Positions 9,088 to 17,544 of a stretch of DNA of 64,000 nt are shown here, piece after piece. The stretch is from NCBI GenBank assembly GCA_021799355.1, contig JAJZAQ010000002.1, positions 53,655 through 117,654 on the forward strand. The letters run 5' to 3'. This stretch comes from Pseudomonadota bacterium. Its GTDB lineage: Bacteria; Pseudomonadota; Gammaproteobacteria; Burkholderiales; Burkholderiaceae_C. A program made the translations under genes and the position numbers. How positions within the stretch are numbered: position 1 is the stretch's first letter; each line of letters begins with the position of its first letter. The notes under the pieces were generated by a model. It was not told the DNA's origin. It was given only the letters and a program-made list of their open reading frames with translations, and did not search any database.

Positions 9088-10155
9088 TTGAGCGGCGGCA
9101 CACAAACCGCCGGCAGCCCGCGGGTCGGCGTGCTGGAGTGGGCCCGGGTGGCCGTCGGCGCGCTGCTCGGCCTGGCCGTGGTCGGCGTGCTCAGCCACTG
9201 GATCGGCGCTGGCAACCCGTGGTCGCACGGCGCCTGGCTGGTTGCGCCCATCGGCGCCAGCGCGGTCATCGTCTTTGCCCTGCCCAGCAGCCCGCTGGGC
9301 AGGCCGTGGTCGGTCATCGGCGGCAATACTCTGGGAACCCTGGTGGGCATCGCCTGCGTTCACCTGGTTTCCACGCCCTGGCTGGCCGCCGGGCTGGCAG
9401 TCGGCTTGGCGATCGCCCTCATGCTCCAGGCCCGCTGCCTGCACCCACCCGGCGGCGCCGCCGCCCTGCTCGCCGTGCTGACGCAGACCACCGACTGGCG
9501 TTTCGCGCTGATCCCGGTGGCGTTGAATTCGGCTCTGCTCGTCGCCACCGCCTGGGCATGGCACACGCTCACCCGCCGCCCCCACCCCGCAGAGCCGGCG
9601 CCGGCCGCCAGTGAGCTGCCCACAGCCGACGCGCTGAGCAGCGCCATCGATGCCGCGGTCGACCGCTACGGCGAAGTGCTCGACATCGACCGCGACACGC
9701 TGCGCACGCTCCTGGCGCAGGCGCAGACCGAGGCCTACCTGCAGCGGCTGCACAGCATCACCTGCGCCGACATCATGCACCGCGACGTGCTGACGCTGCG
9801 CCCTGACGACACGGTCGAATACGCCCGCCGGCTGCTCGACGAGCGCGGGGTGAAAGCGCTGCCGGTGGTCGATGCGCGACAGCGGGTGGTGGGTATCGTC
9901 ACCGGCGCCGACCTGCGCCACGCCCCGACGCGCAACGCGCTGCAGCCCGACGCCGACGTGGTCGCCGCGCGCATGACGCCACGGGTGCAGACGGTGACGG
10001 CGCAGCGCCATCTGGCCGAGCTGCTGCCTTTGTTCGTCGATACCGGCCACCACCACATCCCGGTGATCGACGCCGATCGGCGCCTGGCCGGTATGCTCAC
10101 CCAGACCGACGTCATGCGTGCACTGCACCGTCCCCGATCCGCGCAGACCGGCTGA
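9088..10155 (+). CDS. HPP family membrane protein with two C-terminal CBS domains
   Basis: About 355 residues. Residues ~15-180 hold four to five transmembrane helices with the family signature LHPPGGAAALLAVL. Residues ~225-355 form a CBS pair (ADIMHRDVLTLRPDDTV ... VVGIVTGADL ... HHIPVIDADRRLAGMLTQTDV). CBS pairs usually bind adenosyl ligands and gate an attached module. HPP proteins are linked to nitrite transport in plants and cyanobacteria, but the bacterial HPP-CBS fusion is uncharacterised. No ATG fits; I start at TTG 9088, which follows GAAGGGG, while a GTG at 9130 is the alternative. Confidence 0.82.
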   Translation: MSGGTQTAGSPRVGVLEWARVAVGALLGLAVVGVLSHWIGAGNPWSHGAWLVAPIGASAVIVFALPSSPLGRPWSVIGGNTLGTLVGIACVHLVSTPWLAAGLAVGLAIALMLQARCLHPPGGAAALLAVLTQTTDWRFALIPVALNSALLVATAWAWHTLTRRPHPAEPAPAASELPTADALSSAIDAAVDRYGEVLDIDRDTLRTLLAQAQTEAYLQRLHSITCADIMHRDVLTLRPDDTVEYARRLLDERGVKALPVVDARQRVVGIVTGADLRHAPTRNALQPDADVVAARMTPRVQTVTAQRHLAELLPLFVDTGHHHIPVIDADRRLAGMLTQTDVMRALHRPRSAQTG

Positions 10156-10191
10156 AACGCCGGCGATGCAGTCTGGCCTCCACGCAGCGAA

Positions 10192-10206
10192 AGTTATGTA
10201 ATAACA
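10192..10206. promoter_or_regulatory. Predicted Zur box upstream of the ZnuD-like receptor
   Basis: AGTTATGTAATAACA is a hyphenated palindrome (GTTAT, three bases, ATAAC) that matches 14 of 15 positions of the neisserial Zur consensus TGTTATDNHATAACA. It lies 34 bases before the receptor ATG, in the position expected for repression by zinc-loaded Zur. The assignment rests on consensus recall and on the neighbouring gene being a ZnuD-like receptor. Confidence 0.65.
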
Positions 10207-10239
10207 TTTTTCATGTAATAGATCTTCATTGGAACGTCC

Positions 10240-12285
10240 ATGCCTGCCCGATCGTCAGTCCGTCATTGGTTCGCCGGGTGTGTCGCCGCGCTCACGCTGC
10301 CACCGTGGACTGCAGCCTACGCCCAGTCCCCCAGCGCCGACGCATTGCCGGCGATCGAAGTCACCGCCGCGCCCATCGTCGGCGTGCCCGGCGCGCCGAC
10401 TGTGGAGCTCAGCGGCCCGCAGTTGCTGCTGCGCCAGGGCGGCGGAAACACCCTGGGCGCGGCGCTGTCCGGGCTGCCCGGGCTGACGTCGACCTGGTAC
10501 GGCCCGAACGCCGACCGCCCGGTGGTGCGCGGGCTCGACGGCAACCGCGTCGATCTGCTGTCCAACGGCTCGCCGCTGCTCGACGCCTCGGCCGCCAGCT
10601 ACGACCACAACGCGCCGCTGAACCCGCTGGCCGCGCGCTCGATCGAGCTGCTGCGCGGCCCGCAGGCGCTGCGCTACAGCGGCGGCGCCGTTGGCGGGGT
10701 GGTCGACGTGATCGACGACGCCGTGCCGAGCGAGCCGCTGCGCGGCATCGATGGCGCGGCGCAGCTCGGTGCCGACAGCGCGTTTCGCAGCGACAGCGCC
10801 GCGTTCACCGCCGACGGCGGCGACGGCCGCATCGGGCTGCACGCCGACGGCTACTTCCGCGACGCCGGCGATTACGTCGCCCCGCGCGGCGCGGTCGCGC
10901 CGTCGATCGTCGATGGCCGGGTGCTGAACTCGGGCGCGCGCGCCACAGGCGGCAGCCTGGGCGGCGGCCTCACCGGCGATTGGGGCTTTTTTGGTGCGGC
11001 GATCAGCGACGATGCCAAACGCTACGGCACCGTGGTCGACCCGAATGTGCAGATCGACATGCACGCCACCCGCGCGACGTTGCGCGGCGCGCTGCGCCAC
11101 CTGCTCGGCGCCGACCGCGTCAGGCTGGACTACACCCACACCGATTACCACCACACCGAAATCGACGGCGGCGAGCCCGCCACCCGCTTTGTCAACCGCG
11201 GCCACAGCCTGCGGGTCAGCGCCGAGCGCCGCTTCGGCGCGGTGCGCACTGAAGTCGGCGTGCAGGCGCTGCGCTTCGATTTTTCGGCGCTGGGCGACGA
11301 AGCCTTCCTGCCGCAGACCCGCACCCGCGATACCGCGCTGTACGCGCTGGCCAGCGGCGAAGCCGGGGCCTGGGCCTGGTCCGCCGGCGCGCGCGTGGCC
11401 AGCCTGCAGGTCGATTCCGCCGGCGAAGCGGCAACCGGCGTGGCGCGGTTCGGCGCTCCGCAGTCGCGCCGCTTCACCCCTTTGAGCGTCGCAGTACAGG
11501 GGCAGTACGCGCTGACCCCGCAGTTGGCGCTGACCGGCACGCTGGCGCACAACGAGCGCGCGCCGAGCTTCGACGAGCTCTACGCCAACGGCCCGCACGA
11601 CGCCACCGGCGCGTACGAGCGCGGCAACCCGGCGCTGCCCAAAGAGCGCAGCCACACGCTGGAGCTCGGCATCAAGGCCAGCGCCGGCCGCGCGCGCTAC
11701 ACCGCCACCGCGTTCTACACCCGCTACGCGAACTACATCACCCTGCTGCGCAGCGGCCAGTGGGTGGACGGTGACGGCGCGCCGGTCGTGCCCGACGCGC
11801 CGGACGCGCTGCCCGAGTTCAACTCGGTCGGCGTGCGCGCGCGCTTCATCGGCATCGAGGCCAGCGCGCTGCAGCCGCTGTTCGACCACGGCGGCCGGCG
11901 ACTGGACCTCGCCGCGCGGCTGGACTGGGTGCGCGCCGACGATCTGAGCAACGGCCAGCCGCTGCCGCGCATCGCCCCGCTGCACTTCACCCCGGCGCTG
12001 GTCTACACCCAGGGGCCGTGGAGCGCACGCGCCGAGCTGCAGATGGCCGCGCGGCAAACCCGCGTGCCGGCAAGCGACCTGCTCGGCGCCACGCCGGGCT
12101 ATGTGCTGGTCAACGCCAGCCTGACGCAGCGGTTCTCGGCTGCGGGGCGGTCGGGGGTGTGGTTCGTCAAGCTGAACAACCTGCTGGATCAGCGCGCCTA
12201 CAACGCTGCCACCCTGGACACCCTGCGCAAGCTGGCGCCGCTGCCCGGGCGGGGCATCGCCGCCGGGGTGCAGTTCAGCCTGTGA
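10240..12285 (+). CDS. TonB-dependent outer-membrane receptor, ZnuD-like (probable zinc uptake)
   Basis: 681 residues with a signal peptide (~1-28, AAYAQ). The plug domain (~38-160) shows NTLGAALSGLPGL, RPVVRGLDGNRVDLL, DASAASYDHNAPLNPLAA, IELLRGPQALRYSGGAVGG; the rest is a 22-strand beta-barrel. The plug phrases resemble ZnuD of Neisseria, which imports zinc. A His-bearing loop (YTHTDYHHTEIDGGE, ~301-315) could bind metal. The Zur-like box upstream supports zinc. The stop lies one base from the stop of the convergent DsbG-like gene. A haem or other siderophore substrate is less likely but not excluded. Confidence 0.85.
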   Translation: MPARSSVRHWFAGCVAALTLPPWTAAYAQSPSADALPAIEVTAAPIVGVPGAPTVELSGPQLLLRQGGGNTLGAALSGLPGLTSTWYGPNADRPVVRGLDGNRVDLLSNGSPLLDASAASYDHNAPLNPLAARSIELLRGPQALRYSGGAVGGVVDVIDDAVPSEPLRGIDGAAQLGADSAFRSDSAAFTADGGDGRIGLHADGYFRDAGDYVAPRGAVAPSIVDGRVLNSGARATGGSLGGGLTGDWGFFGAAISDDAKRYGTVVDPNVQIDMHATRATLRGALRHLLGADRVRLDYTHTDYHHTEIDGGEPATRFVNRGHSLRVSAERRFGAVRTEVGVQALRFDFSALGDEAFLPQTRTRDTALYALASGEAGAWAWSAGARVASLQVDSAGEAATGVARFGAPQSRRFTPLSVAVQGQYALTPQLALTGTLAHNERAPSFDELYANGPHDATGAYERGNPALPKERSHTLELGIKASAGRARYTATAFYTRYANYITLLRSGQWVDGDGAPVVPDAPDALPEFNSVGVRARFIGIEASALQPLFDHGGRRLDLAARLDWVRADDLSNGQPLPRIAPLHFTPALVYTQGPWSARAELQMAARQTRVPASDLLGATPGYVLVNASLTQRFSAAGRSGVWFVKLNNLLDQRAYNAATLDTLRKLAPLPGRGIAAGVQFSL

Positions 12286-12286
12286 C

Positions 12287-12874
12287 TCAGCGCGCCTGGC
12301 GCAGAATCTGCTGCAGTTGCGCGTCCGAGGGCACGCCGATCATCAGGTCGGCGCGACCATCGGCCTTGCGCCAGACCAGCACCGGCACGCCAAACAATTT
12401 CTGGCTGTTGTACAGCGCCAGATTGGCGGCGAGTTGCCCGCGTACCGCGGGAGAAATGGTCGATGCCGGCTCGATGCCGCCGCCTGGCTGGCCGTTGGCG
12501 GCGAAGTCGTAGTCGTCCTCGTTTTTGTAGAACGCCTGCAACGGATCGGCCGCCTGCAAAATCGCCGCGGCTTTGGGCAGGCTGCTCGGAGTCAGCATGC
12601 CCAGTGGAATCCAGCGCAGCTGCACATCTCCCTTGCCGACGAAAGCACGCAGTTTTTTGTACAGCTCGTGGCAAAAGGGGCAGTTCGGATCGAAAAAAAT
12701 GTACAGATGATGCGGTCCTTGCCCTTCGGCGATGAACGTGGCCCGGCCGATGCCCGCGAGCACCCCTTCAGCCTGGCGGGCGGTTTGCGCCCGCAGCAGC
12801 GATGGGGTGGCGAGGGCGGCGGCGGCAAAGACGCGCAGCACCTGGCGGCGGTGAACGGTAAGTTGTGACTGCAT
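12287..12874 (-). CDS. DsbG/DsbC-like thioredoxin-fold exported protein (CPFC), paralogue 1
   Basis: 195 residues. The N-terminal signal (~1-28) begins with a twin-arginine-like HRRQVLRVF and ends SLLRAQ. The thioredoxin fold has the redox motif FFDPNCPFCHELYKKL (CPFC, ~65-80) and a cis-Pro motif GVPVLVWR near residue 166. It lacks the separate DsbC/DsbG dimerisation domain; only about 30 residues precede the fold. Proteins of this sort exchange or reduce disulfides in the periplasm. AGGGAG precedes the ATG. Two close paralogues lie within 4 kb (15248-15877, 15923-16516). Confidence 0.87.
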   Translation of the reverse strand: MQSQLTVHRRQVLRVFAAAALATPSLLRAQTARQAEGVLAGIGRATFIAEGQGPHHLYIFFDPNCPFCHELYKKLRAFVGKGDVQLRWIPLGMLTPSSLPKAAAILQAADPLQAFYKNEDDYDFAANGQPGGGIEPASTISPAVRGQLAANLALYNSQKLFGVPVLVWRKADGRADLMIGVPSDAQLQQILRQAR

Positions 12875-12956
12875 CCGGGTCTCCCTGATTCCGTGGCGAA
12901 ACACAGCCGTGCATCATGCCGCAAAATCCATTTTTTGACTTGGACATCGCGCCGCC

Positions 12957-13319
12957 ATGCCGCTGACTCTCCCCGCAACCCGTGCCGCCTGGGCGCAGCC
13001 CGGGCTGGCTGCCGTCGTCCTCGACGAACTGCGCCAGCAAAACGCGCTGGCGCAGCCGCTGCAACGCGGCCTGGCGCACGGCAGCCACGCCCTGCTCGAC
13101 GATGTCAGTCTGATGGTGCTGCAGCGCCGGGAGCTTGCCGACAGCCTGCAGCTCAAGGCCGGCCTGAGCTACTCCAGCATCATTCCCGGCTGCGCCTGCG
13201 AGGCCGACCCGACACCGATGAGCGAACTCGCCGAATACGTCGAAGTGCAGATCGATATCCGCAAAGCCGACGCCAGCGCCAGCCTGCGGCTGCTGGGCGA
13301 CCCGTCCGCATCAAACTGA
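12957..13319 (+). CDS. Conserved hypothetical protein
   Basis: 120 residues, no signal peptide or membrane segment. I recall similar short proteins (N-terminus MPLTLPAxRAAW, central LKAGLxYSSIIPGCxC, then ADDPTP-like) in other betaproteobacteria, always without a known role. The paired cysteines in GCACEADPTP and the acidic tail EYVEVQIDI are the most distinctive features. It sits between the DsbG-like paralogue 1 gene (divergent) and pdxH (convergent, 12 bases between stops). No function is proposed. Confidence 0.75.
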   Translation: MPLTLPATRAAWAQPGLAAVVLDELRQQNALAQPLQRGLAHGSHALLDDVSLMVLQRRELADSLQLKAGLSYSSIIPGCACEADPTPMSELAEYVEVQIDIRKADASASLRLLGDPSASN

Positions 13320-13331
13320 CCGTGGGCGGTC

Positions 13332-13970
13332 TCACGGGGCGAGCCGCTGCCGGCGCCAGCTGCCGTCGGACTGCAACACGTAAGCCAATCGGTCGTGCAG
13401 CCGCGACGGCCTTCCCTGCCAGAATTCCCAGTAATCGGGCACCAGCCGGTAGCCGCCCCAATGCGGCGGCCGCGGCGGGTGGATGCCAAAGCGCAGGCCG
13501 AATTCGGCGGCACGCCTGAGCAGCTCGGCGCGGCCGCTGATCGGCTCGCTCTGCGGCGACGCCCAGGCGCCGATGCGCGAGGCCAGCGGGCGGCTGGCGA
13601 AGTAGGCATCGGACTCCTGCGCGCTGACCTTCTCCACCCGCCCTTCGATCCGCACCACGCGTTCGAGCTCCACCCAGTGGAACTGCAGCGCGGCAAACGG
13701 GTTGACCGCCAGTTCACGGCCTTTGCGGCTGTGGTAATTGGTGTACCAGACCACGCCGCGCGCATCGACGTGCTTGATCAGCACCACGCGGGTCGACGGT
13801 CTGCCGTTCTCCCCCACCGTGGCCACGGTCATGGCGTTGGGCTCGGGCAATTGCGCCTCCATCGCCTGCTGCAGCCAGTGCTCGAACTGCCTGAGCGGGT
13901 CGGCTTCGGCATGTGCCTCGTCGAGCTCGGCGCGCGTGTAGTCTTTGCGCAAATCGGACAGCGGTTTCAT
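13332..13970 (-). CDS. pdxH: Pyridoxamine 5'-phosphate oxidase
   Basis: 212 residues, the usual PdxH length. This FMN enzyme oxidises pyridoxine or pyridoxamine 5'-phosphate to PLP in the cytosol. Diagnostic blocks are [20 protein letters not shown] (FMN site, ~47-66), FYTNYxS-like [51 protein letters not shown], and the C-terminal RLHDRLAYV. It begins [11 protein letters not shown] at an ATG. PLP is the cofactor of GlyA encoded elsewhere in the window, but there is no operon link. Confidence 0.97.
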   Translation of the reverse strand: MKPLSDLRKDYTRAELDEAHAEADPLRQFEHWLQQAMEAQLPEPNAMTVATVGENGRPSTRVVLIKHVDARGVVWYTNYHSRKGRELAVNPFAALQFHWVELERVVRIEGRVEKVSAQESDAYFASRPLASRIGAWASPQSEPISGRAELLRRAAEFGLRFGIHPPRPPHWGGYRLVPDYWEFWQGRPSRLHDRLAYVLQSDGSWRRQRLAP

Positions 13971-14131
13971 GCCGCCAGTATAGAAAGCCCGGGTCTTCCG
14001 CCGGCGGTGTGACCAGAGTCACAATCTTGTATCAAAATTTTTCAATATTGCGAAAGATCAAGAATCTTCCATCGGCGGGCGCACACAATTCCATACCGTT
14101 TTTCTCAACTATTGATCCCGTCCATCCTGCC

Positions 14132-15127
14132 ATGTCCACCGTCCAGACTCCCCAAGCCGCAGAACCGGCGCACGCCAGCAGCTGGCTGGCGCATTTTCCG
14201 ATCACCCTGTTCGCCACCATCATGGGCACGACCGGGTTGGCGATCGCCTGGCACAAGTCCGCGCAGGTGCTGGCGATGCCGCACGGCGTCGGCGTGGGCC
14301 TGAGCTACGCCGCGCTGACCCTGTTCGTCGTGTTGCTGCTCGGCTACGGCGCCAAAGCGCTGCGCTACCCCGCCGAGCTCAAGGCCGAGTTCAACCATCC
14401 GGTGCGCATCAGTTTCTTCCCCGCCATTTCCATCAGTGCCTTGTTGCTGTCGATCGCCCTGCTCCACGTGCAGCCGGCGTGGTCGTGGGCCTTGTGGTGG
14501 GGCGGGATTGCGCTGCACCTGGTGTTCACCGTGGTCATCATGTCGTCGTGGATCCACCACACGCACTATCAGATCCAGCATTCCACCCCGGCCTGGTTCA
14601 TTCCCGTGGTGGGCAACATCCTGGTACCGATTGCCGGCATGACGCACGGCTCGGCGGAAATCTCCTGGTTCTTTTTCAGCATCGGTCTGGTGTTCTGGAT
14701 CGTGCTGCTCACGGTGATGATGAACCGCTTTTTCTTCCACCCGCCGGTGCCGGCCAAATTGCTGCCCACGCTATTCATCCTCATCGCCCCGCCGGCGGTG
14801 GGCTTCCTGTCCTACCTGTCGCTCGACGGTGGCGTGGTCGACAACTTCGCCCGGGTGTTGTTTTACGTCGCGCTGTTCACCACGCTGCTGCTCTTCTACC
14901 AGATCCCGCAGTTTCGCAAAGTGCCGTTTTTCATGTCGTGGTGGGCCTACTCGTTCCCGATGGCCGCCATCACCATCGCCAGCCTGACCATGGGCAGCAA
15001 AATCGGCAGCGGCCTGCTCATGGGGCTGGGCGGCGTGTTGCTGGCGCTGACCACGGCGCTGATCGCTTTGCTCGCGGTGCTGACGGTCAAAGCCATTGCC
15101 GAGGGCAAGGTATTCATCCCCGAATGA
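14132..15127 (+). CDS. SLAC1/TehA-family (TDT) anion channel or transporter
   Basis: 331 residues with about ten hydrophobic helices and almost no soluble domain, beginning WLAHFPITLFATIMGTTGLAIAWHK, the characteristic first helix of TehA/SLAC1 proteins. Later helices include WFIPVVGNILVPIAG, another family block. Members are anion channels (plant SLAC1, Haemophilus TehA) or C4-dicarboxylate/tellurite-resistance proteins; the substrate is open. The ATG at 14132 is chosen because translation upstream is non-conserved. The upstream 160 bases are AT-rich and probably hold its promoter. A strong terminator follows at 15146. Confidence 0.9.
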   Translation: MSTVQTPQAAEPAHASSWLAHFPITLFATIMGTTGLAIAWHKSAQVLAMPHGVGVGLSYAALTLFVVLLLGYGAKALRYPAELKAEFNHPVRISFFPAISISALLLSIALLHVQPAWSWALWWGGIALHLVFTVVIMSSWIHHTHYQIQHSTPAWFIPVVGNILVPIAGMTHGSAEISWFFFSIGLVFWIVLLTVMMNRFFFHPPVPAKLLPTLFILIAPPAVGFLSYLSLDGGVVDNFARVLFYVALFTTLLLFYQIPQFRKVPFFMSWWAYSFPMAAITIASLTMGSKIGSGLLMGLGGVLLALTTALIALLAVLTVKAIAEGKVFIPE

Positions 15128-15145
15128 CCGCCCTGCGGCGCAACG

Positions 15146-15168
15146 ACCCGGCTGCGGCCGGGTTTTTT
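15146..15168 (+). terminator. Rho-independent terminator after the SLAC1/TehA gene
   Basis: ACCCGGC, loop TGCG, GCCGGGT and then a run of T (15163-15168). The stem is a perfect 7 bp including the A-T closing pair and is followed directly by the T-tract, 18 bases after the stop codon. It is the cleanest intrinsic terminator in the window. Confidence 0.9.
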
Positions 15169-15247
15169 GTTGCCCCGGGTTGACGCGCTTTACACGGCGG
15201 CAGCGGCCAATTAACTTGACGTGGACTGATCCCCATAGCAGCACGCC

Positions 15248-15877
15248 ATGATCCCGCCGCATGCCACCGATCGCCGCCGCCTGCTGCGACGGGCGCTGCG
15301 TGCCGCCGCGGCCGCAGCGGTGGCCCTGCTCTGGCCGGGTGCCGCAGGCGCGGCGGACAGCGCCGCCGAGTGGTCGGCAGATCCCGACGCGGCGCGCGCT
15401 GCGGCACTGCTGGCGCGCATCGGTCAGGCACGCTGGGTGCAGGAGGGCAGCGGGCCGCGCGTCGTTTACGTGTTCTTCGACCCGAACTGCCCTTTCTCGC
15501 ACAAGCTGTATCTGGCTACACGCGCCGAGGTTGGACGCGACGGTCTGCAGCTGCGCTGGATCCCCGTCGGACAACTGCATGCCAGTAGCCCGGGCAAGGC
15601 AGCGGCGATCCTCAGCGCGCCAGACCCGCTGGCGGCCTTCCACAAAAACGAGGACGACTGGGATTTTGGCGAAAGTCCCGGCGGCGGCATCCGCCCGCTC
15701 GATCACCCCAGCGGGCGGGTGCAGCAGCAGTTGCGCCGCAACGCTGCGCTGATGCACCAGGCCGGGCTGCAGACCTTCCCGGTGATGCTCTATCGCACGG
15801 CCGACGGCAGGGCGCACCTCATCGTCGGCCTGTTGCCGCAGGACACCCTGATGTCCGTGCTGCGGCGGGCACGCTGA
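15248..15877 (+). CDS. DsbG-like thioredoxin-fold exported protein with CPFS motif, paralogue 2
   Basis: 209 residues. The signal is Arg-rich (TDRRRLLRRAL, Tat-like) and ends AGAAD near residue 36. The thioredoxin core matches its two neighbours closely: VVYVFFDPNCPFSHKLYLATR, LRWIPVGQLHASSPGKAAAIL, AAFHKNEDDWDFG, TFPVMLYR. The second active-site cysteine is serine (CPFS), so it cannot form the internal disulfide of an oxidase or reductase. A CxxS enzyme can still form mixed disulfides, as in some monothiol isomerases or glutathionylated proteins. It is preceded by the terminator at 15146, so it has its own promoter. Confidence 0.85.
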   Translation: MIPPHATDRRRLLRRALRAAAAAAVALLWPGAAGAADSAAEWSADPDAARAAALLARIGQARWVQEGSGPRVVYVFFDPNCPFSHKLYLATRAEVGRDGLQLRWIPVGQLHASSPGKAAAILSAPDPLAAFHKNEDDWDFGESPGGGIRPLDHPSGRVQQQLRRNAALMHQAGLQTFPVMLYRTADGRAHLIVGLLPQDTLMSVLRRAR

Positions 15878-15922
15878 CACGCCACGCCAGCAGCGCGGGC
15901 CGTGAGGTGATGAGGGACACCG

Positions 15923-16516
15923 TCACTTCACGCTGGACAGAATGGCGTCGAGCTGTTGCGCATCGGGTGGGCCGACGACGAGCAAAGCCTGCCCCTGCTT
16001 GTCGCGGTAGAGCAGAGTGGGCACGCCGGGAGACCGCGTGGCGTCGAGCAGGGCATTGTTGGCGTTGAGGATCGCGCTGGTCGCCGGCAGCACGTCGGTA
16101 GCGGGGGCGATGCCGCCGCCCCGGCCCGTCGGCCCCTTGCCGTAGGCGTTTTCGTTTTCATGGAAGGCGTCAAGCCGGTTGGCCGCCTGCAGGATGGCCG
16201 CTGCCTTGGTCACACTGCTGGGGGTGAGGACGGCCACCGGCACCCAGCGCACCTCCAGCCCGCCCTTGCCGATCCTCGGCCGCAGCGCCAGGTAGAGGGC
16301 ATGGCAGTACGGGCAATTGGCGTCGAAAAAAATGTAAATGACGTGCGCCCCGCTGCCTTCGGTGATGACCGTCGCTTTGTCCATCTCAGCGAGCACTTTG
16401 GCGGCGTTGGGGTTCTGGATCGACTGGGCGTTAGCCCCGGCGGCAAACGCCATTAGGCCGGCACCGAGCGCAACGGCCAGGGCCTGGCGCACGACGTTGC
16501 GGCGGACGGGATTCAT
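15923..16516 (-). CDS. DsbG-like thioredoxin-fold exported protein (CPYC), paralogue 3
   Basis: 197 residues. The signal peptide contains NPVRRNVVRQAL and ends AAGANAQ (~30). The redox motif is FFDANCPYCHALYLAL, with CPYC as in glutaredoxins; the cis-Pro motif is GVPTLLYR. The sequence runs parallel to the CPFC and CPFS paralogues block for block (ITEGSGAHVIYIFF, VRWVPVAVLTPSSVTKAAAIL, DAFHENENAY). GGAGGTG lies just upstream of the ATG. It converges on the CPFS paralogue with 45 bases between the stops, pointing to an inverted local duplication. Confidence 0.87.
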   Translation of the reverse strand: MNPVRRNVVRQALAVALGAGLMAFAAGANAQSIQNPNAAKVLAEMDKATVITEGSGAHVIYIFFDANCPYCHALYLALRPRIGKGGLEVRWVPVAVLTPSSVTKAAAILQAANRLDAFHENENAYGKGPTGRGGGIAPATDVLPATSAILNANNALLDATRSPGVPTLLYRDKQGQALLVVGPPDAQQLDAILSSVK

Positions 16517-16652
16517 GCGGCACCTCCGAGTCACGAACCATTGGGGCATGGCAGTATGCCGCAAAACGCCGGCTTCGCGCAGGCAAAGTCCACCACAACC
16601 GCACAGATCAGCGCCCGGCCACGCGGACGGATACATCCCGAGTGAACCGACT

Positions 16653-17288
16653 CTAAGCGCCAGCCGGGCCGTCGATGCGGTGCAGCCGTGCCAGGCGCAT
16701 GATGCGCTCGACCTCGGCATCGCGGATGCCCAGTTCGCGCAACGCCTGTGCGGTCCGCGCCACGTAGTCGAACGTCGTCCCGTAGCGACCACGGCAGGTG
16801 CGCAAAATGTCGATCAACCGCGCGTCGTCGAGCTCGCCGGTATAGCTTGGGCTGCGCGGCGCCAGGGTGAAGGCCAGCGCCCGCACCACACCCTGCGGGG
16901 TGTGGCAGGCAAGCCAGCGCGGATCGTACACGGCGCGCGGCATTTCACGCTTCCACAACAGCCGCAGCTCGCGTTCGGCCAGGCGCTGCGGCACGCGCAG
17001 CGCAATGCCGCGGCAGGAGCCGCCCGCCATCAGCGCAAACACCAAACCAGGGGACTGTTCAGTGCCGCGGTTGATCCGCGACCACATGCGCAAGGTACGT
17101 CGCCAGCCCCACACCCGCGCGCTGCGCACTTCGTCGTGGCTGACCTCGGGCCGCCAGATCAGCGAGCCGTAGCCGAACACCCACAAATCGCCCTCTGGCC
17201 GGGTGGCCAGCGTCTGTTCGAGCAGGTCTTGCGGGTCACGTCCAGGCAACTGCGGCAAACCGTGATCATCGAAAACATCGGCGCTCAT
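16653..17288 (-). CDS. ChaC-like gamma-glutamylcyclotransferase
   Basis: 211 residues. The N-terminal LWVFGYGSLIWRPEV contains the YGSL substrate-binding loop of the gamma-glutamylcyclotransferase fold, and WGWRRTLRMWS, TEQSPGLVFALMAGGSCRGIALRV, RYGTTFDYVARTAQALRELGIRD follow as in ChaC proteins. ChaC enzymes degrade glutathione to 5-oxoproline plus Cys-Gly in the cytosol. The ATG at 17288 begins MSADVF. It lies downstream of gltBD on the same strand, 179 bases after the gltD stop, so co-transcription is possible; an inverted repeat lies in between. Confidence 0.9.
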   Translation of the reverse strand: MSADVFDDHGLPQLPGRDPQDLLEQTLATRPEGDLWVFGYGSLIWRPEVSHDEVRSARVWGWRRTLRMWSRINRGTEQSPGLVFALMAGGSCRGIALRVPQRLAERELRLLWKREMPRAVYDPRWLACHTPQGVVRALAFTLAPRSPSYTGELDDARLIDILRTCRGRYGTTFDYVARTAQALRELGIRDAEVERIMRLARLHRIDGPAGA

Positions 17289-17438
17289 GCCGGCATTGTC
17301 GGCAAAATCTCCCGCCTCTGCGCCATCCAGATCAAATTCGCCACCCTGCCCGCGCTGCCGGCGGTGAGCGATGCCGTCGGCCGTCCGCGCGGCCGGGCAG
17401 ACCGCTCTCGCCGGGCTGCGTTCGTCCATCTACCCAAC

Positions 17439-17544
17439 GGGCGATCCGCGAAGGCCGCAGCGCAGCGTCAGCGTGGCAGATCCGTCGTTCCCATCAGAAA
17501 ACGGTCAATCTCGCGCGCAGCTTGACGGCCTTCGCGGATCGCCC
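17439..17544. repeat. Perfect 19-bp inverted repeat straddling the gltD 3' end
   Basis: GGGCGATCCGCGAAGGCCG (17439-17457) is the exact reverse complement of the sequence at 17526-17544. The right arm lies inside gltD (encoding the AIREGR region), the left arm in the spacer, with 68 bases between. In the gltD transcript it could fold as a 19-bp stem enclosing the stop codon. A perfect match this long is unlikely by chance even at this G+C. Confidence 0.7.
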
